DNA of 64,000 nt, taken from the NCBI GenBank assembly GCA_001939145.1, contig LSRX01001103.1, positions 121,932-185,931 of the forward strand, written 5' to 3'. This stretch comes from Symbiodinium microadriaticum (lineage: Eukaryota > Sar > Dinophyceae > Suessiales > Symbiodiniaceae). Numbering within the stretch: position 1 is the first letter of the stretch; every line of letters begins with the position of its first letter. Positions 12,145 through 23,819 of the stretch are shown piece by piece. Below the pieces are notes generated by a model. That model had not been told where the DNA came from, made no database searches, and saw only the letters and a program-made list of their open reading frames with translations. The translations under genes were made by a program, and so were the position numbers.

Positions 12145-14590
12145 AGACTGAAGTGACCTCTGACAAGGTCACCGATTTTCGCTGCTGTCAGCGAGCACGG
12201 CTTCAGCTTCACTCTCGCAGCGGAGGCAGCTGAGGCCATTTCCAGCCCGCACACTGGCCGCTGGCAGGTGTGAGCAGGGCACTACAAGGTAACGGAGGGC
12301 TCAATACCCTGATTCGCTTGCACTTGCATCTGCACAGAGGATCGATCAATTCCCTCCTGTGGAGGCTCAATTCAGCTACTGTACATGCTGCACATGATAC
12401 GTGCATCAAGCGAAAGACGACACAGTCAGCAGCTGCCATGACGGTTGGTGGTCGGTAGTGGGCTGTGCTCTCCTTGGTCCTTCTATAAGCTTTGCTGACA
12501 GGTCACGTCAATTCGAATTTCGAGCCGGTGCACCGGCTGACAAGCACGAAGCCCACAATTTGGCTCACGAGCGTGGCCTGAGATCACGGCGCTGGAAGGA
12601 CAAGCTTCAGCTCAAGAATGCTAGCAGATGCGAACAGCCTGACACTGACGTGCTTGTTGACTGTCATCTCTGCATAGGCAGCCCACCTGCAAGGTATAAG
12701 GAACTCCTCATCCATGCGGCTGTCAAACCGAACCTGGCGACACCGGGCCCTCCCCCAGCCAGCTCTCAGGATGAAATGGCTGCTAACATCTTGAAGCTTG
12801 CTCATGGCCCCATGAAATCCTTGCTTCTAGAAGCCGCCTAGACTGACCCGAACGTCCAGTTCTGCGCAGCTGCAGCCTTGCTACATTCAGTAGTGCCAAC
12901 ACTGTCCAACGATGCGTTTGATGTTCTGTTTCTGTTTCAACTGGAACCACAGCAGGTAAAGCCCCTTCACCCCTTATCAGAACTCTAGTATCCAACGGGT
13001 TTGCAATCTGAGTGGACATCTTGTGCGAACGAGGTAGTGAAGGGTAGGTTGACCTTCTCCTGTGGGTCTGCTGAAGAAGCTTTGTAGCTCAGAACAAGTC
13101 GCCTTCGGAGCCGCGCGTGTCCTGTAGGCAGGCATGGATTTCCATGGAATTCTCGGCAGGCTTAGACACAGTGCCCCTGCTCATTCTCTCTTTCCAAGGG
13201 AACGAAGAACAGCAGCAAGTCCAGCCTCGCCAAGTCTTCTGCTTTCGCTGGAGACGACAGACGTGGCAACACTGGAAGAGAAGACGTGCGGCTACCTTAG
13301 CCGTGGTTTTTCCGATCAAGAAATGCGCACTGACGGCCTCCGACGGTTTTGGAGAGAATCCCTGATGAACTTTGTGACGACACAGTGACAACACCGAGTT
13401 GCCAAGGGTGTGCGGCGCCTTCAGCAGACTGCCAACTCTGCGAGAGAAGCCGGGTCGCTGCTGCTGGCGATCAGAGCCCCTGCACAGTGACGTGCTGCAG
13501 ATTCCGAAAGCAAGGCAAAGAGACGGATGCGGGCCGCTGCCTCGTCTCAGGAATGTGTGTTCCTGCAAGCCGCATCTTGGCCCGTGGCACCTCCGAAATA
13601 CGACATTTGTACCTGGTTTGTACAAAGCTTGGGACCAGCTCCCACGGAAATCCCTTCTGCCTTTGGAAGGCTTTCAGGCCACTCACACAGCTCCCAGCGT
13701 AGGCCGTCCTGGAAGTGGCACACGACGGACATTCCGAAGCTTGGGAATATCCACACGGCCTCCGCTACCATCGGCGACAGGCCAGCCGCCATGCGTTTGC
13801 CGAAGCTTCCAAGGGCTATGCCCTTTCCTGAAGAGTGGTAGCCTCCATGACAGGGGCACAGCTGCAAACAATTCGCAGTTCCACTGACTCTGAGGCCTTC
13901 CACAGGTGGCAGGTTGTTGCTCTCCTGTGGGGATTCATCGCTGGCAGGACTCCTGATTCCTGCCTTGCACTGAAAATCGTTGAAATAGCACGGAAACGGG
14001 CCAAGAAACACCATAAACCAAACACGAGCCCCATTGAAAACAGACGCCTGTGTCGTCCTCTCAAGACCCCTCTACGTGGAGCTACTCTACAATGCAACCG
14101 TGAAGTTCTTGCGTCTCTGCTCACCACTCCTGACCACAAGCACAAATGTCATTACATAGATATGCGCACAGTGCCTACGTAGCGCAGGTAGCCGCAGAAA
14201 TGAACGTAAATCGAGAAATCATCAATGCAGCAAGCGTCTCGGAAACGAAATCAGTTCCATGCGGGCGTCTAAAGCAACTCCTTGGCGGTGGCATTCAACT
14301 CCGCGTGGCTTGGCATAGCTGGCACAAATCTGGACGGACTTCGACGAAGACTAGGAGGCGAAGGAGAATTCTGAGGCCCTTCATGCCGCTCCATGTTGCA
14401 ATGACAAGGAACTCCATGCCACGGCATGCAGTTGTAGCAATTTCCCTGAGGCTGAGATTTGAGAACTGTGAAGCGGGCAACGATCTGAGAGCGAGATGCT
14501 GCATCCGACAGGTAGCTGCAAGGCCTTCGCATCTCGCAGTTGCTGGCCTCACCTGGAATCGCTGACGGTCTGGCTTCTACACGACCTTTT
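12145..14590. other. Stretch without a firm gene
   Basis: Many overlapping frames of 60-180 codons occur on both strands, as expected for GC-rich DNA. None has a motif I can name. Introns of flanking genes are a likely explanation. Confidence 0.35.
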
Positions 14591-14599
14591 GCATCTCTG

Positions 14600-15690
14600 C
14601 AGACTACAACCACATCGTGTTAGGGCACGAATCTCGCGCCTCTGCACTCTTTTGACCACTCATTTCGCGGTCGCAGACAATGCACTGTGGGCACAGCCAG
14701 TCAGATTGACGGCAATCCCGTGGCACAAGCACAACAGATTGAGTGTAGCTGGCACGTGCTGAGTTCACACAGCTAGTGCTCCTACGAGTGTGATACGTTA
14801 CACGCAACTTTGGCGATGGGCTCCACACTCCATGCATCGAACCTCGTCAGTCGACGAAAGCTCGGAGAGCAGAGCTTTCCTTGGTCCTTCTGGCATACTC
14901 CGACTCAAGACCACTCCTCATCTGTGTCGTCGCGATCTGGAATTATCATGGCATCTTTGTCCATGAAACCTCAGCCAATCTTCCGCAACTCCAACTCCAC
15001 TATTGCAGGAAGCCCTGATTGCAGGAAGACCTTCCCATCCCGTGTGCACTTCCTTCCCCTCATTCTGATACTGGGTACTTAGAGCAATCTCTTTCAAGAC
15101 ACGCGCGACGGAGTTCAACATGTCAACCTGCACTGCCTTCCAAGGGCGCATGCACAAAGACTCGTCCGTCGTTTCGGTCTTTGCTCGCTTCTCTCCCTTC
15201 GCTGTCCGCTCTCCATCGGAGCCTTGAGATGCTCGAGGCCCTGCTCATGGAGCTGTAGCAGCTCGAAGTGGCAGCGCCCCACGTCAGGAGTGCGTCTGCG
15301 CAAGCGGTCGATGGTATTCACCTGAGAGGAGCCATCTCTAGGAACCTTTCCGATCCGCTTTGCGAGTGCCAAGTGATGGCAAGGGGCAGTTGTGTGTCCT
15401 CAGGGAAATCAGTACATCTCGAGTGTGCTGGAGTCAGATGGAAAGATTATGCTGCTATGGACCTGGATGCAGTCGCGTACTGCCGAATAGATGGGCCAAG
15501 TCTCTTCGCCACTGGTGGAGGACGTTGCGGCACACAGCAAAAAGATTCCCAAGGCTACTGGCAGCCATACCTTTTTCCACATACCTGAGTGTTCGGTGGA
15601 CTGCTAAAAGCTTGTGCACTGCGTCGCCGTTGTCAAAGTCAAGCTGCTTGATGAGGGTCTGTCTGCTCTCAGACAAAGCTGCCTTCACAA
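14600..15690 (-). CDS. Unrecognised multi-exon gene (helical protein)
   Basis: Successive minus-strand pieces in different frames read as one soluble, largely helical protein. They are 15688-15560 (MKAALSESRQTLIKQLDFDN and following), 15320-15220 (DRLRRRTPDVGRCHFELLQL and following), 15135-15080 (AVQVDMLNSVARVLKEIALS), 15030-14985 (FLQSGLPAIVELELRKIG), 14970-14920 (FMDKDAMIIPDRDDTDEEWS) and 14750-14670, which holds a Cys-rich stretch (SDWLCPQCIVCDREM) resembling the W-x-C-x2-C start of a RanBP2-type zinc finger. A PUB- or UBA-like fold is possible, but I could not establish it. Confidence 0.4.
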
Positions 15691-15920
15691 AGCATCATCA
15701 CTGCAAGTTCTCGCAGGACCAGACCGACATCAAAGAAGAGCCTGCAACTCTGGGACTTTCTTCAGTTCCTCTCTGGCTTCCTGCACTCGGTAGACTTGGG
15801 GAGGAGGGACTGGGACGAAAGCTAGGCAGAGCAACAGAACAGGCCTGCAAACGAAGAGGTTCAGCACAACGGCCGCTAGCAACGAATCCTACTTGCAGTC
15901 CTAACCCAAGCCAGCAAGCG

Positions 15921-15982
15921 ATCATGAGCGTCATCGGGACCCATATCGGAGCCGACAGGCCAGCATCATGAGCGTCATCGGG
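15921..15982. repeat. 18-bp direct repeat, 44 bp apart
   Basis: ATCATGAGCGTCATCGGG occurs exactly at 15921-15938 and 15965-15982. It could be a duplicated segment inside an intron. No further copies were seen nearby. Confidence 0.8.
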
Positions 15983-16176
15983 GGCTCATTTCTACATTCT
16001 GGAGCGGTCTGAAACACCACTTTCAAACACCCGAAAAAGGACCCGGCGGCCGCACAGCCAAATCCTGGCGCGGAAACCGGTCCACCTCCAGGGGGGCCCC
16101 TCCCCACCCACACCCCTTGTTGCCACCTTCGGTTGATAAGAAACTCAGCTAGCCCGGGAGGCTAGCTTTCGTGACT

Positions 16177-16700
16177 CTAAGCAGCACTGAAAGGTAACAC
16201 ACTCGAAATACGGGAAGCAGCTAGATTCTCCTCGAGCTCTCGCTCCACCGCTTCACGTCGCCGCACCTTCAGATTTGTGCAGGGCTTGCTGTGCCTCCCT
16301 CTGCCACCCTGAAAATTGAACAACGAAGCCTCTTGCAGCAGCTTCTCCTGGCAAATGTCGCTACTGCATCTAGTCCATGCATCTGCATATGCAAACACAC
16401 CGCGGAAGCTCAGGGCTACAGCGCCTGCAGCTCGTCGATCTTAGCCATGTGTTCCTGCTCGTACGGTAGTAGAGTCGTGGGCTGCCATGGAGTTTAATCC
16501 ACTTGCTGCAGACATGGCCTTCGCGTGCCGCCGGCGCACGTCCCTCTCCTCACCCGCCGGGGCCAGGACAAGGCTTCTGACGAGCAGTGTCGAGCATTCG
16601 TGAAAGCCAAGAGGCGATCCACGCCGCATACGGAGTGCCAACCCAAAGTTCTGCGGTTTCGCCAGGAACATCAGAATTGAAATCCTGAACGTTCAATCTG
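16177..16700 (-). CDS. Unrecognised coiled-coil protein, several exons
   Basis: Minus-strand pieces include LLPYEQEHMAKIDELQAL near 16465-16415, CQEKLLQEASLFNFQ near 16350-16310 and VRRREAVERELEENLAASRI near 16260-16205. An upstream piece near 16640-16490 is Arg/Ala-rich. The heptad-like pattern of charged and hydrophobic residues suggests a coiled coil. The pieces change frame and probably join through short introns. No family is assigned. Confidence 0.4.
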
Positions 16701-17132
16701 TCTTCTCTGCGCTGCACGCATGTCGCTGCCAGATGCCAGAGAGCACTGCAGGTACATGTCCCAAGGCTCCACATGGTACTTCAAAACATTCTGCGACGAT
16801 TTTTTCGTAGGATCTGCATGGTCTCGCGGAGGAAACTCTCCTGGAAAGGTGTACCGACCGCGAAAGTCGTTTGAGAGGAGCCGGCTGGACTCGGCAACTG
16901 AGCCCTTTGCCGAGACTATCTGGACTCACCACCGAGTTGTCCTCAGTGGCACCACAGAATCAAGGGACATTTCATGGTATACTAGGTATTCCAGAAGCAG
17001 GGCTGAGAAAGCGGGCTGGAATCGCAGTGCATCCGAGCAGCCCGGAGGTGTGCTTCTCGTGTGCAGCTTCCCCCGCTGCCCAGCACGGCCATGCCACGGG
17101 ACACCAGGCTGCGTCTCTGCATCCTGTGAACT

Positions 17133-17420
17133 TCAACCGTCAGCCGCTGTCTCCGGTCTCTTACCCCATCCTTCCCAAATGGCTGCAAGGCCGTCTCCTA
17201 GGTCATATGTCATATGTTTCACTGCTCGACCAGGCAAGTTACGACCAAGGCCAGCAGCAAGCCGAACGAGGCCCGGGCAGTAGCATTCGCTCCCCAACGA
17301 AAGTTGTCCAAAGCTGCTCCTTGGAAAACACAAGCGGCCGGTCACTCTAACGAATCCAGCATCGCACAGCTCCCATTCTGTCGCCTTTTTAAACGCGGCA
17401 CCAGTTTGCATGATCGACAT
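17133..17420 (-). CDS. Weak candidate exon downstream of the FSH1-like gene
   Basis: A minus-strand frame contains GRAVKHMTYDLGDGLAAIWE. It could be an exon of the next gene or a chance frame. No motif supports a function. Confidence 0.15.
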   Translation of the reverse strand: MSIMQTGAAFKKATEWELCDAGFVRVTGRLCFPRSSFGQLSLGSECYCPGLVRLAAGLGRNLPGRAVKHMTYDLGDGLAAIWEGWGKRPETAADG

Positions 17421-17432
17421 CTTTCTACGAGC

Positions 17433-18395
17433 CTATCTTTGTCTCGCAAATCGAGCCAGGAAGCGCCGCACCTCTTGTGCAGCACTTGTGTCAGACAGCT
17501 TTGGCAAACGATGCCTCTGATCATGCCGAAGTACACATGCTTGGGAGTAGAGGCGGGTAGTGCTCTCAAAACGTGAAGATGAGTACCACCCATCCGTGGC
17601 ATAGTCCCCTATGAACAAGCACGGCATATCCACTGTGCCCTGTGGGCCCAGGTAGGGTGCAGGGAAGTCGCGTGGCAAAAACATGCCACCTACAGACTCA
17701 AAGTGGCCCGGGTTCACGGCGCCACTGAAGCTCACCACGAAACGCGGCATGAACGCCCCAAGAAATCGAGGATCACCCCGGTGATGCAGCAAAGCGATCG
17801 AGTGCACCTGAGGCAGTTGCCGCGAAGACTGGGCTCTTGTCGAGATCCAGTGGTCTTCACTCAAGCTTCACTGTGTTACAAAGCCCCGGGAAGTCGGCTG
17901 TGCCGCTTGGGTTCCGAGTGGGTTCTTTCGGACGATGTATTAATAATTAATATGCCAGGCTTCTACAGTGAGCAGGAGAATGATTCGTTTCAGGTCAGAG
18001 GTTTAAATCCGAGCATTGAAGCGAAAACGAGACACCATCTCCGCACCCTGTGAAAATCCCAGGACGCCATCATAGGCAGGGCATGCGCCCTCAAGCTCTT
18101 CTGCGATCTTTGTGAGCGACTTCTCCATTTCGGCCCAGTCTACCGGTCGGTCGCCGCTGCCACCCTCATCGTACCTCCACCACATGTGTCTTTCACGCCG
18201 TTCCGGATATGGTGCGGCAATGCATCGGCACTCAATGGCCAAGCTTGGCTCTTGGCTGGCCAGTATGCTTTGCAAGAACTCTTCTATCGATTCACAGAAC
18301 TGGCGGTGTCTGCCGCCGTGCCCATGCAGCGCTAGCAGCCTCAAATGCTTAGTTTCGGAAACCTGTCTGGGCGAGGAGACGTTGATGACCACCAT
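17433..18395 (-). CDS. FSH1-family serine hydrolase (two exons)
   Basis: Predicted alpha/beta-hydrolase of the FSH1 (OVCA2-like) family: soluble serine hydrolases acting on esters, exact substrate unknown. Exon 1 (18395-18036) carries the family opening RLLALHGHGG, the WWRYD segment and the nucleophile elbow GFSQG. Exon 2 (17807-17433) continues with PRFVVSFSGAV, the PCLFIGDYATD strand and the C-terminal His of RHDQRHRLPKL. Removing 17808-18035 (228 bp, GT donor, CAG acceptor) joins GAEM to VHSIALLHHR in frame. The catalytic Ser, an Asp candidate and the His are all present. The start at 18395 is the first Met of the frame; the frame extends about 15 codons further to a stop, so an upstream exon is possible. 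Length of about 245 aa is normal. Confidence 0.85.
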
Positions 18396-18439
18396 CGCAA
18401 GGAGCTTTCCAGATCTAAGGAAGTCTCTGACGACGGCTT

Positions 18440-19500
18440 AAGCCCATTGCTGGAATGTGCACCCCAAAGCAAAACAGCACTCGAACCCACAGCCGGGCGC
18501 GTGTCCATGTGGAGGTATCCAAACTCGAAGGCTCAACTGGCTTGGGAGCCACCTGTTCAAGCTTTCGACAAAGCGACTGAGCCCACTTCCCTCCCAGATT
18601 CTAGGTTCCGCCTTGTCAGTGCCAGGGCTTGCGAAGCTCGAGCTCGCACCCATGTGGTCTTGCACAAGGCAAAAGCGACTGGCAGGCACTGCAACCTGGC
18701 TGCCCACCTCTTTAGTGTGGAGAAGGCCTTGCCACTTAACCGGTCAAGGGGTCATGCCATCCAGTCTGAGCCAAAGCTGCGCCCTTGAGGTCTACAACAA
18801 TTGGAATAACAGCAAAGCTCCGGTCCGTTGGCATCCATCCTTTCTCATGCTCAGAAAGACCTCACGCAACTTTTGTTTTTGAACAGATGGACTGCACCAG
18901 TGCTGGCCCACCGGCTCAGCACGGGAGTGACATTTGCAAGTTCGGCTCAGTCACCACCTCATCCCAGCTCTGCTGCCAACTATTCAGGATCTTGACGGGT
19001 TATGCGATGGCTGATGTTCGAACACCTGCTTTGCTGCAGCCTTGTGCTGCGAGCAGCAGATGCCCACGGTGCCTCACGCCGCAGCACAACAGTCCGTTGC
19101 TGTTGCACCGCCGCCTGGGTCAATGCTTCCTTTGAGGCTCATCCTCAGCAGCCTTGACGACCACTGAAAAGATGGCCCCGTCTATCACGCTAAATCAGGC
19201 TAAATCAAGCAATTTCAGACAACTCCTCCCATGACTTGGAGTGTAGGGAATGAGATCGGATACATGCTGGCTCAGCAGGACAGCATCGAGAGGAGTCGAC
19301 CCCACAGACGTGCGAGCGCGTCACACCAACATGGAGCTGCCCAGGAGCTTTGTCGGATTCTGCGGCCAGGAACAGGGACAGAGACTTAAAGGAGAAAGGA
19401 TGAGCGAGTCAAGGTATCCAGGCTCAAGTGTGTTTCAGCAATTGCATAAATTTACGTGCCGAGCCCTGTTTGCTCAACGGCCCTGAGGAATCAAGGGGAT
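18440..19500. other. Stretch without a supportable gene
   Basis: Overlapping short frames occur on both strands. Nothing recognisable is seen upstream of the FSH1-like gene; promoter elements of dinoflagellates are not identifiable by eye. Confidence 0.4.
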
Positions 19501-19517
19501 AAAGATTAGGAAGATTT

Positions 19518-19871
19518 TCACCGTATGATTCTGTGCAGAAGGTATAGAACATGGCCTTTCTCCAAGTGGTGCGGTAGGTATCTTGGCGTCCTGCATGATT
19601 GTCCATCCTCGCGGACATGCTTCCTTTGAACTAATGTTTCAAAAAGCAGACAGAGACTCCAGAGAAGTTGGCCGAGCAGCTTCTGATAGCCATCGATGTA
19701 CTTCTTGCCATGCACAGCCTTCGCTTCTCTCGGTTGTGCACCACAGGCAAAGCAAGCGTGTGCTTCACAAGTCAAGGCCTCTGTGGTTTCCCAAGTACCG
19801 GCCCCGATGAAATGGTCCTGCAACGTTCGGAGGAAACGAATCCCTTGGACGGCGCTCTCAAGCAGGCGCAC
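19518..19871 (-). CDS. Unrecognised candidate exon
   Basis: A minus-strand frame with good protein character in its first half (RFLRTLQDHFIGAGTWETTE) and KYIDGYQKLLGQLL later. No motif known to me is present. The C-terminal half may be intron. Confidence 0.3.
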   Translation of the reverse strand: MRLLESAVQGIRFLRTLQDHFIGAGTWETTEALTCEAHACFACGAQPREAKAVHGKKYIDGYQKLLGQLLWSLCLLFETLVQRKHVREDGQSCRTPRYLPHHLEKGHVLYLLHRIIR

Positions 19872-20449
19872 CCGCGGCTTGTTGGCGTGTCTGCGGCCGC
19901 CGAGCGATGGCTCGTCCTTACCCCGTGCGAAAATAAGTTTTGGCGGTAGAGGCCGGAGGCTGGGCGCGAGGCTTCATTGGTGCCTTGGGACAGAGAGGTT
20001 GCAGAATGCGGGGCAAAGACCACCGGCTTGGACTCTCAGACCCTCGCAGCCGAAATGTGCCATGTGATCTTCACTGATGTGGTTCGCTGGCCTCGTCACG
20101 TTGTTCGAAGTCGCACCTGCTGAAGACTGCTCTGGAGGTGCCTGTTCACCGGCGCTGGCCCAGCAGCTCCACCCGCCATCAAGGCTCTTTCGCGAGCCTT
20201 GGAGTTTCGATGCTCTTGCCTGGGACCCAGCAATCGAAGGACTGCCTCGTTCTCCCTCTTCTGCTCCATAAGGTTGTCGACTGTCGGAATATACCTGTGC
20301 AGCGGCGCGGCCCTCTTGTCTGTACATGAGGAACTGGAACGCCCCGTGCATGTCTGCTAAAGATCGTTTGGTTTCCCGCAGAAGACCGTCGCTGCCTGCG
20401 TCCTTCAGGTGTGGGCCGCAGAGAAGCAATGCCCTGTGGCTCGGCAGCA

Positions 20450-20987
20450 GAGACACCGTGCGTCACCTGACAAAACCGATCCGGAGAAGCTCTGACCTCC
20501 CTGCACTGCTGCGCTCCTCTCGTGCTTTTTCTTCGCCCCTCAACTCTCCACATCTCTCCGAGAATCTCCGAGATCTCTGCCATGTTCTGCTTGGGAAAGA
20601 GGTGCCTCGGGCGCGCGCGCGCGCGCGCGCGCGCAAAGACCGGCACTGCGCCGTGATGGCTAGTGCCGACCCTGCCCCGGCCTTTTTCCCTCGCCTCCCG
20701 CACGGCCCGTCTGAATGCCGAGCCTTGGATCCTGCAGTTCGCTTGAGAAGAGGATCCGACAAGGTCGGCAAGGCATCCAGTTTACCCCTATCTCTCCCTA
20801 GAAAAACTGACTACCCCTCTTCCTGAGACAAAAACGAGAAAAGAACAGACCGTGCAAGTGCTTGCAACTGTGTCGCCTCCTTGAAATCGTTCTGCTGCAT
20901 CTTGAGGTCCTTGTAGTTGTCCCGACAGGCATTCACTTCCTCGGCCACGGACCTCCACATTAGACTTCATCCGAGGACATTGAAGGC

Positions 20988-21021
<34 letters not shown>

Positions 21022-21130
21022 TGCTGCCGCAAGCGGCCTGCTTGTTGGCAGGTCCCCCGCTACTTTCTGTCTCTGTTCCATCTCCTCGTCAGGGCAACCA
21101 TTGCAAATGCAACTAGGACTGATTGAAGAT
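20450..21130 (-). CDS. Candidate gene with coiled-coil exon and HMG-box-like segment
   Basis: About 20945-20860 on the minus strand encodes VAEEVNACRDNYKDLKMQQN, continuing as a helical, coiled-coil-like peptide. About 20605-20540 encodes FPKQNMAEISEILGEMWR, which matches the second-helix region of HMG boxes (P..N..EISK.LGE.W). The first helix of an HMG box was not found, so the match is partial. A GC dinucleotide run lies immediately upstream of the HMG-like piece and a GAT run upstream of the coiled-coil piece, both probably intronic. The two pieces may belong to one gene or to two. Confidence 0.35.
20610..20634. repeat. (GC)n microsatellite
   Basis: Twelve GC units, a potential Z-DNA-forming run. 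It causes the poly-Arg-Ala stretch in several overlapping frames. Confidence 0.95.
20988..21021. repeat. (GAT)n microsatellite
   Basis: Eleven trinucleotide units. On the minus strand it reads as poly-His in a frame I do not consider coding. Confidence 0.95.
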
Positions 21131-21134
21131 CGCA

Positions 21135-22030
21135 TTCTCGACAGCACAACACCCATGTCGAGCTACGAACACTTGTGGGAAGCAAGGGCCTTCGTCTCTT
21201 GTGCGAAAGAGCGTGGCACGAAATGCCCCGTGCCATAGCCTTGACAATGCAGTGGGCATGACACCAGTAGCAGATGATCATGCTGATCACCAGCTCAGAC
21301 GGAAAAGTCAACCTTGTAACCACAAGACGTCAGTCATGCGTTGGCTACGCCATTCGTCGGCATGTGACATCATGTGACGTCTACATGTTGACTGCACCCA
21401 AGACAGCGCAGCTCGCCTCCGGATCGGCCCTGCTCTGGCTTCTCGTTGGTCAGTTGCTCCTGCAATTCTCACAATCTCAGGACCTAAATGGGCGCCTAAA
21501 CAGAAACCCGAAGGTGGCGTAGTCCCCTCTCAAGCAAGTCAAATAAAGTTAGGTTATACCACCCAACAGTTCATGTTTCGATGCGTTTGGAGCCCTTAGT
21601 ATAGTTCTGCGAATGCTCGAAGCTTTCAGCAAAACTCCTGCATCTGCAGTATCCAGCGGGTGAGGTCATCGCATCGACCAGACGGCAGAGATGGGCATGC
21701 AGCCTCGAACATGCCAGCACGGCAGAAGTACGGAGCAGGACGCTTCAGTGCTTAAGACACTCATCGGCTGCTTCAGCGGTCGTTGTTCATCACTTGCTTG
21801 CGTCGTGTCGTCATCTCCTTAACATGTGCCTTGAACGAATGCCCAGAAGTACAGGGGTGAAACACAAATTGAGCTAGTCGCATGAGCCCTTGTGGGCGGC
21901 GCATTGCTCGTGGCTTATCACATCCGTTCCGGATGAGACTCACCTCCCTGTCAAAGCATTCCAGCACCTTGGCTATGGCTTAGCCTCCGCACTGACTCAA
22001 ACACCATCGTGCCAGCCATCCAGGATTGCA
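21135..22030. other. Stretch without a supportable gene
   Basis: Short frames only; intergenic or intronic. Confidence 0.4.
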
Positions 22031-22035
22031 CGGGA

Positions 22036-22350
22036 TTAGCCCATTCTGCTCGTCCAGTCTGTTGTGCCATACATGTATCGGCAGAAGGGGGTGATTTTGC
22101 TGTCTGGACCACTGATCTCCAGCCTTGGAAACTCCCCCACTGATTTGGAGAACTTATTTGACAAACCAAATCGAGGTGGCCTCATCTCCGTTGGATACCT
22201 GGAGCCGTAGACGGAGTTGCTGGTTGTGTAGATACAGGCGCCCCCTGCTCGCTGAAAAGTCGCGCTAGGCCCCACGATGTTTGGGGTGGAGAAACATCGG
22301 GGATGTGATAGCTGCTCCTCCTCCATGACACCCATGGAATTCAGCAAGAT
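22036..22350 (-). CDS. PIERCE-like microtubule inner protein (DUF4490-type), partial
   Basis: The minus-strand frame contains TTSNSVYGSRYPTE, then MRPPRFGLSNKFSKSVG. This matches in order and spacing the conserved Y.T.N..YGS..P / P..F...NKFS signature I associate with PIERCE1/2 (Piercer of microtubule wall) proteins. These small proteins sit inside axonemal doublet microtubules of motile cilia and flagella. Dinoflagellates are biflagellate, so the role fits. The frame runs to a stop at 22036. Upstream sequence to about 22350 is in frame and plausible, but exon limits are uncertain. The assignment rests on this one motif block. Confidence 0.5.
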   Translation of the reverse strand: MLLNSMGVMEEEQLSHPRCFSTPNIVGPSATFQRAGGACIYTTSNSVYGSRYPTEMRPPRFGLSNKFSKSVGEFPRLEISGPDSKITPFCRYMYGTTDWTSRMG

Positions 22351-22429
22351 CTGCAGACCGCTGCTGGCTGGCTTGGCCGAATGCGGCTGTCGGAGAGTGT
22401 AACAGCATGACATGCGCGTTGCTCGACAT

Positions 22430-22565
22430 CCCACCGGACATGTTGACGAAACATCAAAGCCGCCTCTCCAATCGCATCTCGAATCGCCTCGTCGCACACA
22501 TTGCTCAAGAGATGAATACCGGCACGTGTCGACCATTTTTTGAATTTCAATTGAGAGAACAGCAT
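22430..22565 (-). CDS. Candidate first exon upstream of the PIERCE-like segment
   Basis: The minus-strand frame MLFSQLKFKKWSTRAGIHLL continues as a convincing helical peptide to about residue 45, then degrades. It lies directly upstream, in gene sense, of the PIERCE-like piece but in another frame. It could be its first coding exon or the end of a separate gene. Confidence 0.35.
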
Positions 22566-22589
22566 CTAAGTTTCAAAATTTAGATAACT

Positions 22590-23460
22590 TTAGACTACCC
22601 CACTAAGCAGCGGGCCAGTGCTCGCTTCCGCAAAGCAGATTGATTCAGCGTCTGCACCCAAGCATGCGGTGATGCAAAGCAGCAGGACAAGTGCGCCGAG
22701 TTTCCTCGCCTCCAGCTGTGAGAAAGTCCAAAGCTGCAAGACCTGCGAAGCAAAGGCGACGGAGAACCTGGCTCCACATCCTGCGGCATCTAGCCTTGCC
22801 GTTGATGCTGACCTGCCAAGCATTCTGAATACTGTATGCTTTAAGAAGAGACTTCGCACCTCGCCGGTCGCAGCAGGCGAAGCATGCGTGTAGGTGGGGA
22901 AGAGCCTTAGTTGGGATCTTCCGGCAAAAGGCCGAACTCCGACTAAATGAGCACCCGGCTTTCGCGCGTCACCATCTTGCCGGCCCAGAATCTCACCTGC
23001 AAAGCCAGGGCTGCCCAGCTGCCTGCGCCAAAGCACTCCTTCTTGGAAGTCCCTGGGCACCTTCTACTTGTCGCTCTCTGCCAGCGAGGAACAACTCCGA
23101 ATCGACCACCTTCGCGAAAACACGAACGGCTCCACGAGCCGGACTCAGCACGAATGCTCCTGCCGCCCTGCCTTGTCCGCCATTGACATCCCCAACATGG
23201 CTGGACGTCGTTTCGGTTTGCTGGCCAGCTGTGAGTGTCCGACTGCTATTTCTAGAGCATCTTTCACGCTGGGGCCCAAGTCTGCTTGTTCGACTGAGCC
23301 ATCAACGCGTCGAATGACCAGGCGCTGCCTGGAAGCCCTACGCCGCTGCTCCTCCTCCCCAGATGCATCACTGCACGCACCATTTCGGGTATTCCTGCCA
23401 CAGACCTGCGAAATGAGGAATGGACGAACCGCTGCTGAAAGATGCGCTGTAGCATGAAAT
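22590..23460 (-). CDS. Unrecognised gene with a hydrophobic segment
   Basis: Two minus-strand pieces look coding. About 23380-23180 contains RQRLVIRRVDGSVEQADLGP and following residues. About 22920-22610 contains SLFLKHTVFRMLGRS and a hydrophobic stretch LGALVLLLCITACLGA, a likely membrane helix. The frames differ, implying an intron. No family is recognised. Confidence 0.35.
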
Positions 23461-23819
23461 GCATCTTCATAAACCATGAACATGCATGAACCTTGGTCGA
23501 GGACATGTGATACTAGGTTCCCTGTATTCAATTATGAACCCTCACCCTAGACACTTCTGCGAGCTACACTAGATTGCTATGATTGCTTATCTCAGAGCAA
23601 GGCCTCAACTCTTGTGCAGCCCGCTCCTCTAGCAGAGAGACATGAGTGCCTTTGGCACGGGATGTCTTACTTTACAGCTGGGGGCTTCCCAGCTCTTGGC
23701 AAAGCCGTATCTGCAGCGCTGAGAGGTCACTCCGGTCGCACCTCCCCTGGGCAAGGAAACTCTACCGGTGCATTCGTCGCGCAGTCATATTCCGATGCGG
23801 CGAAGCCATCAGAAAAAGA

